Assembly (NCBI RefSeq): GCF_019393635.1
Contig: NC_057863.1
Location: 574,438,284-574,502,283 of the forward strand
Reading direction: 5' to 3'
Source of the DNA: Dromiciops gliroides
Lineage: Eukaryota > Chordata > Mammalia > Microbiotheria > Microbiotheriidae
Length of the DNA: 64,000 nucleotides
Part shown: positions 53,355-63,850 of the stretch, piece by piece
Layout of the letters: each line of letters begins with the position of its first letter
Numbering within the stretch: position 1 is the first letter of the stretch
Position numbers and translations under genes: made by a program
Notes under the pieces: generated by a model
Databases searched by the model: none
Told to the model about the DNA's origin: nothing
Seen by the model: the letters and a program-made list of their open reading frames with translations, nothing else

Positions 53355-53868
53355 ATTTACACATAATAGACACAATAATCTTCAACCCATATAGACTTGG
53401 CAAGTTATTACCCAGCTTTGGGGGAGTTAATGGCCAGTTGGGGGCAAAGGGAGAGAAATCCGGGCAGTCAGCTGAGATACAACAGTGGTTTTGTCTAAGA
53501 AGCAGGCTGATCTATGTGATAACTCCTAGAGTCCTGCAGTCAATGGATAGTTTATTAAATATAAACATATTCCCTCCTCCAAGTTGAATTAGTGTCTATG
53601 CATCAAAGAAGGCAAGCTTTGAGTCCAAATTTGAAGAAATAGAAGGTACTAAATGTTTATCAGGCTGCATACTTTTCTTTCCCACCTTGTACTATTCTAC
53701 AAGAAGCAAAGGAGGCAAATCCATGGACTCTTCATTCTTTCCTCTTTATGTGTTTCTAATTATTTGCTCTGATCAAGTGACTGTCTGACTCACTTCAGAA
53801 CTGAAATCATTTGTCAATGTTTACTGGCCCTGGTGGGATCCTTTTTTTTCATTTTTCACAGAGATGAA
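53355..53868. other. Unassigned
   Basis: No gene or repeat recognised. Confidence 0.35.
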
Positions 53869-53869
53869 T

Positions 53870-54200
53870 AAACTGCACATTGGTGTTTATAACTGGATTT
53901 TTAAAAATTCATTTAACATAGTTAAGTCTTTCATAGTTCTTCATCAAACAATATTGCTGTGTCTGTATACAACATTCTCTTGGTTCTGCTCTCTACACTA
54001 TACATCAGTTTATACAAGTCTTTTCAGGCCTTTCTGAAATCATCCTGCTTGTCATTTCTTATAACACAATAATATTCCATCACCATCTTGTTTAGCCATT
54101 CCCCAGTTGATGGGTATTCCTTTGATTTCCAATTCTTAGCCACCACAAAAAGAGATGCCATAAAAATTGTTGTACAAATAGGTCTTTTTTCTCTTTTGGG
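53870..54200 (-). mobile_element. L1 3' UTR, uninterrupted copy
   Basis: Reads TTCTTCATCAAACAATATTG, CATTCTCTTGGTTCTGC, CAATAATATTCCATCACC, GTTGATGGGTATTCC and TTTGATTTCCAATTCTTAGC in unbroken order. It serves as internal reference for the split copy at 6300-7605 and the inverted one at 18530. Confidence 0.85.
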
Positions 54201-54472
54201 GCAAGCTTATTCTTCCCTTCATCCTTTCACTACACAACTAAGATCTCCTCTTGAACTTCACCTGGATCACTGGAGTCCTACATGGATTCCATAGAAATCT
54301 TATGTTGCTACCTCATCATGGCATAGAAGTGATCTTGAAGTATAGGTTGGCAGAACACAAGCTCAGACAAGTTTAACCAAGTTGGAAAGATTTTGAACAT
54401 AGGATCAATGACAGACAATGTGAATATTGCTGATAGATCAGTGTAGCTAAGTCGAGGCAAATCAAAAAGAAT
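54201..54472. other. Unassigned
   Basis: No gene or repeat recognised. Confidence 0.35.
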
Positions 54473-54474
54473 TT

Positions 54475-55370
54475 GTGAAGTCTTTATTATGTCTCAGGCA
54501 CTGTGTTAAGTATTGGGGATGTGAATAAAGATGAAAGCCAATCAACCAACCAACAGCAACAATAAAAATCCCTATTCTCAAAGAGCTCTCATTCTAATGT
54601 CTTCTAACATTCAAATCACTATGTATGTAATCTCAGAGGGAAGGCACTGGTATTGAGGTGGACCACAAAAGGCTTCTTGCAGAAGATAGGATTTTAGCAG
54701 ATCTTAAACAAAGTCAGAAATTGGAGGTGAAGAGGAAGAGCATTCAAGGCATTAGGGATAAAAGGTGTACTGTTTAGTGAGAGGAACAGCAAGGAGGCTT
54801 GAGTCACTATATTGCAGAGGGAAGTAAGGTGTAAGAAGAAAGGTGGGAAGGGGCCAGCTTAGAAAGAGCTTTAAAAGCTAAACAGTGGATGCTATATTTT
54901 ATTTTGGAGGTAATTGGGAGCCACTGGAGTTCACTGAGTAGGGAGCTTACATTATCAGACATGCTCTTTAGGAAGATCAGTTTAATAACTGACAGGATGA
55001 ATTAAAATGGGGAGGGACTTGAGGCATGGAGATTAACCGGTAGACTGTTGCAATGATCCAAACATGAGATGATGAGGGCCTGTATCAGGATCATGGCAGA
55101 GTCAAAGGAGAGAAGAGGATGCATGTGAGAAATATTATAAAAGAAGATGAGACAGGACTTGACAACTGATTGGATATAGGGGTGAGAGTGAGGGGTCCAG
55201 AGTGACACCTGGGTTGTGAGCCTGGGTGACTGGGAGTATGGTAGTGCCTTCAACAATAATAGGGAAATTAAGAGGAGGGGAGGATTTGGGGAGAAAGACA
55301 TGAGTTCCATCTTGGACATGTTGAGTTTGTTGTTTATGGAAAAGTTCATGACCAGAAGGTTGGTCATTGG
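54475..55370 (-). mobile_element. L2 LINE, longest copy: ORF2 C-terminus and 3' end
   Basis: From TCTTTATTATGTCTCAGGC the minus strand carries 900 bases of L2. The minus open frame at 55002-55427 (141 codons) is the surviving ORF2 C-terminus: ALIISCLDHCNSLPV corresponds to the family's A-ISSRLDYCNSLL block and HPYIQSVVKSC to HI-SV-KSC. The frame is lost after HASSPSPF, so this is a remnant, not an active enzyme. The far end is out of family sequence and runs into a TTTG repeat. Confidence 0.85.
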
Positions 55371-55385
55371 GTCATTTGTTGTTTT

Positions 55386-55424
55386 TTTCTTTTTGTTTTT
55401 GTTTGTTTGTTTGTTTGTTTTTGG
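55386..55424 (+). repeat. (TTTG)n microsatellite
   Basis: Runs of TTTTTG and GTTT units next to the L2 remnant. Confidence 0.9.
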
Positions 55425-55770
55425 CAAATTGACAAAAATACCATGTGGCCTTCAGAACTTCTACTTCCACATCTCTGCAAGTAATGACAGAAGAGTATTT
55501 GAAGAAAATGCTGACTCATACAGTTCTTGGATCACTTATAAACATTCATTTACTTGTTGGTATTCTTACCCTGTGGTTTTTTGTACAATGAGCAATGTAT
55601 CCACATACTCATGGAGAAACTGAATCACATCCACATTACCAGACTGATGATATCTATGAGTGGGTTACACTGCCTTTGGGAAAATTCAAAGATCCTTTAA
55701 AGATCCTATTTCCCCACCCACTCATCCAAATTCCACCTTTTCAAGTACCAATAGTCTACCTGTGTTGATG
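55425..55770. other. Unassigned
   Basis: No gene or repeat recognised; the 135-codon + frame that crosses it begins within the L2 and has no domain. Confidence 0.35.
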
Positions 55771-55771
55771 T

Positions 55772-55935
55772 ATCGATCAGTTAAATTTTATGGCATCTGC
55801 TATGTGTTAGGTTCTAAAGTTGGGGAAAAATGAAGCAATTTTTATCCTCAAGAAGCTTGCATTTTATTGGTATAAGAGAACATATATCTGTGCATGTGCA
55901 CACACACATATATAATACAATTTTATATTAAGTAC
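55772..55935 (-). mobile_element. L2 3' end fragment
   Basis: Reads TTATGGCATCTGCTATGTG, TTATCCTCAAGAAGCTTGC and ATTTTATTGGTATAAGAG. Moderately diverged. Confidence 0.55.
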
Positions 55936-56315
55936 AAGGTAGTTGCGGTAATGAGTTATGGAACAACTAAAGAATTGAAAATGTACCCTTTTGAGAGGCA
56001 CAGCAGAAAGGTATGTGGTAGGCATGAGTAGGGTGTAAATGCAGAATAAATAAGAAAATGTGAAGAACTAGAATAAAGGATGTCATCTTATATGCTGGCA
56101 TAATATGTGGACTAGTCGCATGGTGAGAACAAGGGAGAATCATTGGGTGGCCCATGAACTCCAATGAGATCATCATGATGACAAGAAAATGAGGAAGATC
56201 TCTCCAGCATGTTGGGTGGCTCTCCTGTGTTCAATTTCTGGTTGGACCTGGGTGAGGGCAGGTATGGCTGGGTTGCCAACCATACATGGAAGGCCACAGA
56301 TCTTTCTATTTGATT
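55936..56315. other. Unassigned
   Basis: No gene recognised; may be the decayed upstream part of the RTE copy that follows. Confidence 0.35.
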
Positions 56316-56317
56316 GT

Positions 56318-56535
56318 GTATGACTGATAAAAAGGAGATGGTCTGGTTATGTCACAAGAAAGAGAGGTAATAGACAGACAGCCCAAATGAGACAGTGGCA
56401 TGTCTGTAATGTCAAAATGCCAGAAGAAGGCCTCTAGAATATTGGTGGATCCTCAGAAGAAGATTTATGGAAACATGTGTACAGGAGTAGCACAGAATGA
56501 GAACACATGTGAGAAGTTATATTGTACTTGGGGGT
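56318..56535 (+). mobile_element. RTE-clade LINE, ORF2 C-terminal remnant
   Basis: LIKRRWSGYVTRKRGNRQT corresponds to the family's K-RWAGH-AR--DNRWT block. Further on, in a shifted frame, WWILRRRFMETCVQE lines up with RWVDPLRRI-GRTW. Two frames are needed, so it is inactive. Confidence 0.55.
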
Positions 56536-56599
56536 AGAGAACCATAATTAGATGGATCATCAGACCCGTTCAAATACCAACCCTAAAATTCTGGCTTAG

Positions 56600-56838
56600 C
56601 ATTTGATATTTAGTTGGCACTTTCAGCTATAAGAGTCCATTTAAGGCTCACAATAACCTTGGGCAGTAGTTAAGACAGGGATCATCATCCCCATTGTGGA
56701 CGTAAAAAAACTGAAGTTCGATGAAATAATATGCTTTACCCAAGGTCATAGAGGTAGCAAGAAGGTGATGGAGCCAAGTTTAAGCTCAGGTGTTCTGACT
56801 CTTTTCAAGTGCTCTATTACATCATAATGTCTCTTATG
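56600..56838 (-). mobile_element. MIR-type SINE
   Basis: Reads GGCTCACAATAACCTTGGG, CATCATCCCCATTGTGG, CCAAGGTCATAGAGGTAGC and CAAGTGCTCTATTACATC. Confidence 0.75.
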
Positions 56839-56839
56839 T

Positions 56840-57312
56840 TTGTTTTTGGGATAATTAGTCAATCTGACAAAGAAACCATAGCTACTGGCTGTGTCCTTAA
56901 ACTTTCTATTAATCACTGTGTTCTAGTATTTGTCTTCTATGTGGTTGTCGAGCTGTTGGAGACAAATGTGCACTTGTTTTGATTTTCTTTTTATGGCTTG
57001 TTTTATTTATATCAGCGAACCCTGGAAAGTCTGCAGGATAACCTTACTAGACAGCTAGATAAATTCCAAATAGCCATAATCTGTCAATCAGGGGGGAAAA
57101 CATGCTTTTCCATTGTTATTTCAGCTACTACCGAAATTTTTCCTTAGAGGGCTTGGGGTCACTGGGCTGAGATCCAGATGTTCTTCATTGACCTCTGGAA
57201 TTTAGATGCAAATTAACTCAGGAATCTGGAAGGTGGAATGTAAAAACAATTTTCTCCCTTTCAGACAAGTCCCCAAAGGGTATCATCTGGGTATACAGTT
57301 AACTCCAGTAGG
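56840..57312. promoter_or_regulatory. Possible conserved non-coding block
   Basis: Repeat-free by eye and of balanced composition. Contains an octamer-like ATGCAAAT at 57206-57213 running straight into AATTAACTC, and CTTTTTATGGCTTG near 56988. The texture is suggestive only. Confidence 0.2.
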
Positions 57313-57316
<4 letters not shown>

Positions 57317-57389
<73 letters not shown>

Positions 57390-57640
57390 GAGATAGACAG
57401 AGACAGACAGAGAGCCAGAGAGCCAGAGCCAGAGTCAGAGCCAGAGCCAGAGCCAGAGAGCCAGAGCCAGAGTCAGAACCAGAGCCAGAGCCAGAGAGCC
57501 AGAGAGAGACAAAGAAAAAGACAGAGAGAGAGAAAAAGACAGAGAAACAGAGACAGAGAGCGACAGAGACAGAGAGACAGAAATAGAGGGAGAGACGCAC
57601 ACAGAGACAGAGACAGAGACAGAGACAGTGAGACAAAAGG
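57317..57640 (+). repeat. (AG)n array grading into an AGAGCC minisatellite
   Basis: Starts with about 34 AG units (57317-57385), then GACAGA variants, then repeated AGAGCC blocks (about 57412-57505), then GACAGAGA units to about 57640. Over 320 bases the + strand has almost no T. It creates Arg/Glu-rich and Leu/Ser-rich frames of 117-126 codons that are not genes. Confidence 0.97.
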
Positions 57641-58020
57641 GTTGCTTATGATTCTTCCAGGGAATTTCTGGTTCTGACTAGGGGATCTCTCTGTCTGATC
57701 ATTGCAATGTGGTAGTGGTGGGGCAGGGGATTCCCTGATTGGTGTATGGTTCAGTGATGCTAAATAGAACTTAGAACTTCACTGTCACATAAATCTATGT
57801 TTTAGGATTTCCTTCAATCTTTCCTTAGAAAATGAAATTGGCATAAAATTGGCTTCCCCTTAGGGAAATGTGGTAAACAATAGTTAGCTGATGATGGCAC
57901 CATGTTATGCAAAAACTGAATATATGTATTTTATTGTTACTTAGGAAACAATAATGGAGAAAATAGAAGATGAATGAATGCACTTTTGCCCTTTGTGAGA
58001 GGCAAAGAAGCAAGGGCACT
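57641..58020. other. Unassigned
   Basis: No gene or repeat recognised. Confidence 0.35.
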
Positions 58021-58021
58021 T

Positions 58022-58195
58022 GGGGTACAACTGGGCCACTTACTAGTGAGGTAAACTTTACTAAACCCTCTGTGCCTTGGTTTTCTCCAAGTAAAAAAAG
58101 CTCATAATACTGGCATTCACTTTCCTTCCAAGGTGTCTATGAAGAAAGCACACTGTAAAGTGTAAAGCAACCATTCTCCTCTGAGCTGTCATTAT
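58022..58195 (+). mobile_element. MIR-type SINE, 3' half
   Basis: Reads GGGCCACTTACTAGTGAGG, CTCTGTGCCTTGGTTTTC and CACTGTAAAGTGTAAAGC. Confidence 0.65.
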
Positions 58196-58690
58196 ATAGT
58201 CAATGTCTCATATAGTGAAGAGAAGGCCTGCCATGGGGGGGAGGGGTGGGGAACTCAATGTCCTTGGGACAGAAAAGAAGTTATACTGAAGCATTCAAAG
58301 ATTAATTTAACCTTTGTTGGAGACCATAGGTTACAAACTCAAACTGGGGATACATGTTTGAGTGACTTTATTTCACTCATCACCCATGTCCTCACTTGGC
58401 TCCCACTGGCCCAATAAAGCACAGGATTATGGAAACAAAAACTCTCAGGAAATCTATCCTTCTCTCCACCTCATTCCAAATCTGCCCCCGCCTTCCCTTT
58501 TTCCACATAACTTGGAAAGCTGCCTTATTTCCTTTCAGGTAGAGGGCCAGACAAGCTGGCTTTGGCCCAGAGAAACATGTATTGTCCTCTGATGATTATC
58601 ACCAGGGATGAAGAATAAAATGTAATGCATGTGGCACAAGGCAGAAACCTATGCATAGGTCAGCACCATTCTTTCATCCTATCCCTCACC
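58196..58690. other. Unassigned
   Basis: No gene or repeat recognised; a G-rich patch lies at about 58236-58250. Confidence 0.35.
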
Positions 58691-58691
58691 C

Positions 58692-59275
58692 AGTACTTGG
58701 GGAAACTGGTGGCCTAGTGGATAGTGACAAACCTAGAGTCAGGAAGTTCCGGGTTCAAACCCTACAACAAATGTTTACTTGCTATCTGATCCTGCACAAA
58801 TCATTTAACTTCAATCAGCCTCAATTTCCTGTTCAGCAAAATGGGGATCATTCATTCATTTAGTCAATCAGCAAAACTTTATTAAACAACTACTGTGTAC
58901 CAGCTGCTGGGGATACAAAGAAAAGCAAAAAACAAACAAAAAAAACCCAAACCGAATACAAACACATAACAGTCCCTACTCTCAAAGAGTTCATAATCTA
59001 ATGGGGGAGACAAGATTTAAACAACTATGTATAAACAAGATATAGACAAAATAAACTGGGGATAATTAAAAGAGGGAATACCACCAAACTCACAGGGTTG
59101 TTTTGAGGATCAAATAAATAAATAAAAGCATACATAAATAAAAATAAGTATAATATAAATAATAAATGCATACAGATTATTTATATAATAATAAATATTA
59201 TATATAATACTGCTCTGCAAACCTTAAAGTCCTATATAAATGCTATAACAGCAATAATAATAATAATAATATACT
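58692..59275 (+). mobile_element. MIR-type SINE split by an L2 end
   Basis: Left half: GGTGGCCTAGTGGATAGTG, GGGTTCAAACCCTAC, CTCAATTTCCTGTTC, AAAATGGGGATCATTC. Right half: CTCACAGGGTTGTTTTGAGG, ATCAAATAAATA...CTGCAAACCTTAAAGTCC and TATATAAATGCTATAA. An L2 3' end (58857-59080) lies between, and an AT-rich expansion has grown in the right half (59115-59205). A short (AAT)n run follows at 59250. Confidence 0.75.
58857..59080 (-). mobile_element. L2 3' end inside a MIR
   Basis: Reads AAACTTTATTAAACAACTAC, TGTGTACCAGCTGCTGGGG, CCCTACTCTCAAAGAGTTC and AAACAACTATGTATAAACAAG. Confidence 0.75.
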
Positions 59276-59279
59276 ATCA

Positions 59280-60108
59280 TCTTCCTCTATTACTCTCTTC
59301 AACTTTCTATAATCTGGCTTCCAATATTCTCATTCAACTAAAAGTCTTCTCTTCAGTGACCAATGATTTCTTCAGCATCAAATCTAATGGCCTTTTCTCA
59401 ACTCCTACTGCAATGCCAGTTTCCAGATGTTCTTCACCATAACCCCCAACTCTCTCCTTGTCAGGCAACATACCATGCTACAAGGAGCAGTAACCTCACC
59501 CAGAAGACAACCTTCCCATCCCCAGGAACCACCCCTTCTTTCCTGATTGGTGGTTGCTTCAGTCATTTACTATAGCAAAGCCCAAATCCAGCCACATTAC
59601 TCTATTCCCCAGCCATCTTCTAACAAAATTCCATACTGTCTCAAGTGTCCCTCTGTGCCATCCCATCCCCTTTCCAGTTCTAAAACCATAATCAAATCAG
59701 CTCTGTTCTTACTCCTGAAAAGACTGTGTCAATCTACTTTCTTATGTTTTTTTTCACTATCCCAATAACTTTCAAAAAAAAAAAACAAACCAATTCTCTT
59801 TTCTTGGATGCTACTCCCTTTATGTGTTCTCTCTTCTCTTTTTTTTTGGTGGGGCAATGAGTTAAGTGACTTGCCCAGGATCATACAGCTAGTAAATGTC
59901 AAGTGTCTGAGGCTGGATTTGAACTCAGGTCCTCCTGAATCCAGAGCTGGTGCTTTATCCACCATGCCATCTAGCTGCCCCTGTGCTCTCTCTTCTAATT
60001 AGAATATAAGCTCCTTGAGAGCAGGGATTGTGTTTGCTTCTTAACTTCTATTTTTAACTCAGAACATTTGGCACGTAGTAAGCACATACATGCTTTTTCT
60101 TCTTTTTA
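59280..60108 (+). mobile_element. L2-like LINE 3' region, split by a SINE
   Basis: Last part is clear: after the SINE, AGAATATAAGCTCCTTGAG, AGCAGGGATTGTGTTTGC and CATTTGGCACGTAGTAAGC. The earlier part (59290-59820) has L2-like phrasing but is uncertain; an A-run at 59775 interrupts it. Confidence 0.55.
59838..59981 (-). mobile_element. tRNA-derived SINE (subtype A) in L2
   Basis: Flanked by TGTGTTCTCTCTTCT (59823-59837) and TGTGCTCTCTCTTCT (59982-59996), 14 of 15. It has lost three bases from GAGGGTTAAG. Confidence 0.93.
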
Positions 60109-60288
60109 TCCTGGTGATTCTAGGTATGCTACAGGTACAGCCCATTTCATTCCATAGCTGCCTTCCATGGTCTCTTCAGGGTCAGGCATTAGGATGCACT
60201 AGCATAGACTTCCTTTGGGAGAATGGGGGATGGGTAATGCAACAATTGTATTGAAAGAAAAGTTCAGTCAAGTTACTGGAATTTGGAC
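60109..60288. other. Unassigned, may hold the 3' part of the ubiquitin copy
   Basis: On the minus strand, bases 60290 down to about 60262 (ATGTCCAAATTCCAG...CTTGACTGAAC) vaguely resemble the start of a second ubiquitin unit. Beyond that nothing is recognised. Confidence 0.3.
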
Positions 60289-60505
60289 ATCTCCCCTCAA
60301 GTGCAGGATCAAGTGCAAGGTTGCTTTCTGGATATTGTAGTCAGGCAGGGTATACCATCTTTCAGCTGCTTTCTGGCACAGATTAATCTCTGCTGCTATG
60401 GGGAAATACTTTCTTTGTCATGGATCTTTTCCTTAGCATTCTCAAAGGTGTCACTGGGTTCTCCTTCAAGGATGATGGTTTTACTAGTCAAGGTCTTCAT
60501 TGCAT
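60289..60505 (-). pseudogene. Ubiquitin (probably polyubiquitin) retro-pseudogene
   Basis: A decayed, intronless copy of one 76-residue ubiquitin unit on the minus strand. Ubiquitin is the small protein joined to lysines of targets to mark them. The start ATG aligns at 60505-60503, followed by a loss of about six bases. Then come [29 protein letters not shown], a premature stop (TAG), QQRLICARKQLKDG, a one-base deletion, a DYNIQK block in the new frame, a further three-base loss, and an LRGD ending where LRGG belongs. Lysines equivalent to K48 and K63 remain but the C-terminal glycine and the frame do not. The parent cannot be told for certain: UBB or UBC-type polyubiquitin is favoured because a second unit may begin downstream, and no ribosomal-protein fusion is visible. 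No target duplication or poly(A) was identified. Confidence 0.85.
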
Positions 60506-61190
60506 TGTTAAGCAGTAGCAATAGACACTCACACACACACTTATGCACACACAGAGAGAACAACAGTCAACTCTTAGCTTTGGCACATCTACCTTTTTTC
60601 TTGAATGGAATTTTGTCATGAATTCTTTTAAATTGATCTTTAGTGTCATTATCCCAGCTCTTCACACAGTGTGTTTGCACAAGGCAAGGCACATCTGTCC
60701 CATGCACTTTTGTCTGACCAGGGATTTGTAGCTATATCCTTCACCTGGGTGTCTTTTCAGGTACCTAAATTCAATGGTCTAGATTCCTCTTGTCTTATAG
60801 CTGGGTTTTGCAAGAAGTTTTTTGGATATCAAAGGAAAAAGAGCCTTAATGATCTGGGTCTCTTTTATTTCAGAACTCTTGATATGAACAAAGTTCAAGT
60901 TTATCTGTGTTGACTCTCAGAGGTAGCTGAACAAATGATTGGGAGGGAGATGTATATGTGTTCAGGCTATTCAGGAACATAAGTTTTTTTTCAAACACAT
61001 TTAAAACTACTTCAAACAACATCTTTGTTCATTTAAACAAGTTATATGCTAATTTTAAGCAATACTTACCTGTTGAGTAATACATATACAAAACCTCCAT
61101 TAGACAACATCTGGTTAACCAACCGTCTACAGGACTTGGAAATACTTATAAGAATACTACATTTGTTAACAGTTGTTTACCATGCAGGAC
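60506..61190. other. Unassigned
   Basis: Includes a short CA-rich tract at about 60527-60555. No gene recognised; the + frames at 60543-60913 have no domain. Confidence 0.35.
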
Positions 61191-61194
61191 TTAT

Positions 61195-61400
61195 CCAGAT
61201 AGGGCTCTTCCTAGCAGAAAGAGGCCTGAATTGGAAAGCAGACAACCTTCTCTATTACTGACTATTTATGTGACTTGTATCAATCATTTAACATCTTGGA
61301 CTTCAGTTTCTTCATCTATAAAAGTGAAAGGTTTGGACTCCATGATCTTCAAGTTTCCTTCTGGTTCTTCATGTATTAACCTATGACCTTATTCCAAATA
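61195..61400 (+). mobile_element. MIR-type SINE
   Basis: Reads GCAGAAAGAGGCCTGAATTGG, CAATCATTTAACATCTTGG, CTTCAGTTTCTTCATC and TATAAAAGTGAAAGG. Confidence 0.8.
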
Positions 61401-62284
61401 ACTACTTCCACTATGTCTTCCAAATATTGAGTGTTACAAGTAAAATATCCAGTTGTCTATCTTTGGACATTATTTTCGTGGGCCCCTTGGAAACATTAAA
61501 AGGAAATAAAGAGGGTACATTCTATGATGCATGAGGAAAAAGAAAGATGTATATCTTTCCTACAGATCCAATCTTGTCTCATCTTCATCTACCTATCTAC
61601 CTATCTACCTATTATTTATTTATTTATCTATACAGTTAAACTCTTAGCAAAATACTGAAGAACCCTATCGGGAGGTTTAGTTTGCCTACCTTCACTGACA
61701 AAATTTTATATATATATATGTGTGTGTGTGTATTTGCTACATTTTTTCTAATACTCTAACTAGTTGTGGTCCTAAAGTTTCCAAATCCACACTTATGTCA
61801 ATAAAACACATAGCATGGTTTATGAATCTTGTGCAATAGGGTATAGTGGGTCGACATTACCACTGAGATCTGTGGAAGCTGTAATGTTTTTCCACCTGTT
61901 ATGTAGATGATCCAAATAATTTTTAATATAGTAAAAAAAAACACTGAGAGATGCTGAAATGCTCACATAGACACCAAACTGTTAGGTGTTCCTGCTGGGT
62001 ACCTGGATAGTTCACGAATCACAGGATGCCAAACACCTGGACAAAAATGGAAAAAAAATTTCTGGATTATTAGTAATTCCAAACAGCCAGATGTTTGACC
62101 ATGGTATCATCAAAATATATAGATAATTGGCTGAATTTTTTATATATAAATCCAGATGTTTGGTATCATGGAATCAAAGCTTTACCATTAAGGGTTTCCT
62201 AAAATCCAAAGCAATAATTTCAAATCAGAAAACAATGATTAAATGCCAATTATGTAATGATCATACCTACTCTTTTTCTTTTTG
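61401..62284. other. Unassigned, with short repeats
   Basis: CTAT-type tetranucleotide units lie at about 61589-61632 and a TA/TG run at about 61707-61732. An inverted pair CCAAACACCTGGA (62029-62041) and TCCAGATGTTTGG (62151-62163) matches at 12 of 13. No gene. Confidence 0.4.
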
Positions 62285-62720
62285 ATAACAATTTCATCCC
62301 ATTATTCATTCTTATACTTTGTTCTCTTTGTTTTGAGAACTTTGGCCTTTAATAAATTAGATTCTCTCCCTATATCTGTATACCATGATATCATTTTTTT
62401 GTTCTTTTTTTTATTAAGAAAGTATTTTATTTTTTTCCCGCTACCTGTAAAGATAGTTCTCAACTTTTGTTTATACAAGCTTTCCAATTTCAGAAAACTC
62501 CTGTTCATATCCTTTGACCATTTCTCAATTGGGGAATGACTTGGATTCTTATAAATTTGATTTAGTTCCCTATATATTTTAGAAATGAGGCCTTTATCAG
62601 AAGTACTGGCCATCCATGATATAATTTGGTAGGGTTGGGCTAACCAGAGGGCATCTAGGCATTTATCCAGGAATTCACACTTTTCCAAAAGTGGAAGGGA
62701 ATAGTGACATCCAGGCCTCA
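62285..62720 (-). mobile_element. L1 ORF2 C-terminal remnant
   Basis: The minus open frame at 62302-62721 (139 codons) is an L1 remnant: SDKGLISKIYRELNQIYKN and SPIEKWSKDMNRSF match the ORF2 C-terminal block (KGLIS-IYKEL, P-KKW-KDMNR-FS). After FLKLESLYKQK the family text is lost. Not an intact gene. Confidence 0.85.
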
Positions 62721-62940
62721 AGTCCTATTTCTGATCATTCCATCCCTCCATAATTCCACCTAACTCAAGATTCCTTCTTTCCCTGACCACACTCCCAACC
62801 CCAGAATCCCAGGAATGCCATCACTGATCTCTCCAACCCTACAAACATTCTCAGTGGGCTGAAACAATAGAAATGAATTTATTTTACTCAGTGGAAATTG
62901 TCCAGCCTGATCCTCATTTTATAACCATACAGCCAATAGG
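62721..62940. other. Unassigned
   Basis: No gene or repeat recognised. Confidence 0.35.
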
Positions 62941-62943
62941 GTT

Positions 62944-62974
<31 letters not shown>

Positions 62975-63110
62975 AGTGAGGCAATTGGGGTTAAGTGACT
63001 TGCCCAGGGTCACGCAGCTAGTAGGTGTTAAGTATCTGAGACCGGATTTGAAATCAAGTACTCCTGACTCCAGGGCCGGTGCTCTATCCACTGCGCCACC
63101 TAGCTGCTCC
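62941..63110 (-). mobile_element. tRNA-derived SINE (subtype B)
   Basis: Flanked by CAGCCAATAGG at 62930-62940 and 63111-63121, with T-runs beyond both. The tail complement is a (TTTTG)n run. A and B boxes intact. Confidence 0.93.
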
Positions 63111-63484
63111 CAGCCAATAGGTTTTTTTAAATTCTTTATCCCTATTTAATTTCTTTAATTATTTTAATAATGCCTTCATAGAATACTCTCTAATTTAGGA
63201 ATGTTTGCTTAAAGAAATGGAAATCTGGATATGGAATAACTCTCAGGTGTCAAGAGGCACTTTAAACTTTGCACTTAGGTGAAAATGTGGTATAGCAGAA
63301 AGTATGGTAGGCTTAGAGTCAGGAAGAACTTGGATGTCAGGGGTGTGCTGATCAGTGTTTAACAATCAACTTTCTGGAGGGAAAAGTAGCACAATACAAT
63401 TTTAAATTTAATCATTAACATTCTCTCAATCACGTAAGTTTTTTTTTCAAATAATCCCCATATGATGGGATATCCTGTCCATCA
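63111..63484. other. Unassigned, with a MIR head
   Basis: A short MIR-like head at about 63280-63335 (GTGGTATAGCAGAAAG, GGCTTAGAGTCAGGAAG). Otherwise no gene or repeat recognised. Confidence 0.4.
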
Positions 63485-63850
63485 TCCAATTAATTAACAA
63501 GCATCGATGAAGCAAGATGCCAAGTTCTATGCTAGGTACTAGAGATAAAAGGAAATAACAGCCACAGAAATTGTCTTCCATCAAGGAACTTATATTCTAA
63601 TGGAGGAGATGATATGCAAGTAACTATGTAGATAATAAACTCAAGATGTGTCAAAATTTTTAGTGAAGATTAAACTGAGAGTTTGGGGATATCCTGTAGA
63701 TAGAGTAGATTGGAGGGAATCTCAGAGGAAGGCACACGTAGTGAAGGGAGCCAAGAAAGACCTTCTGAATAGGAGAGGAATTAACCTGAGTCTTACAGGA
63801 AAACAAGAGGGGATGAAGAGAATAGAGAGCATTCCAGGTAGACTCCCTGG
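63485..63850 (-). mobile_element. L2 LINE 3' region
   Basis: Reads ATTAACAAGCATCGATGAAG, CATCAAGGAACTTATATTC, TAATGGAGGAGATGATATGC and AGAGAGCATTCCAGGTAG, the L2 complement. Frames on both strands here are incidental. Confidence 0.75.

Noticed and set aside
55002..55427. 141-codon minus-strand frame as a gene
   Set aside because: It is the C-terminal part of a dead L2 ORF2, with family motifs but no intact enzyme.
57206..57636. Arg/Glu-rich and Leu/Ser-rich frames of 117-126 codons
   Set aside because: Produced entirely by the AG array and AGAGCC minisatellite.
62302..62721. 139-codon minus-strand frame as a gene
   Set aside because: It is an L1 ORF2 C-terminal remnant that loses family sequence after 40-50 residues.
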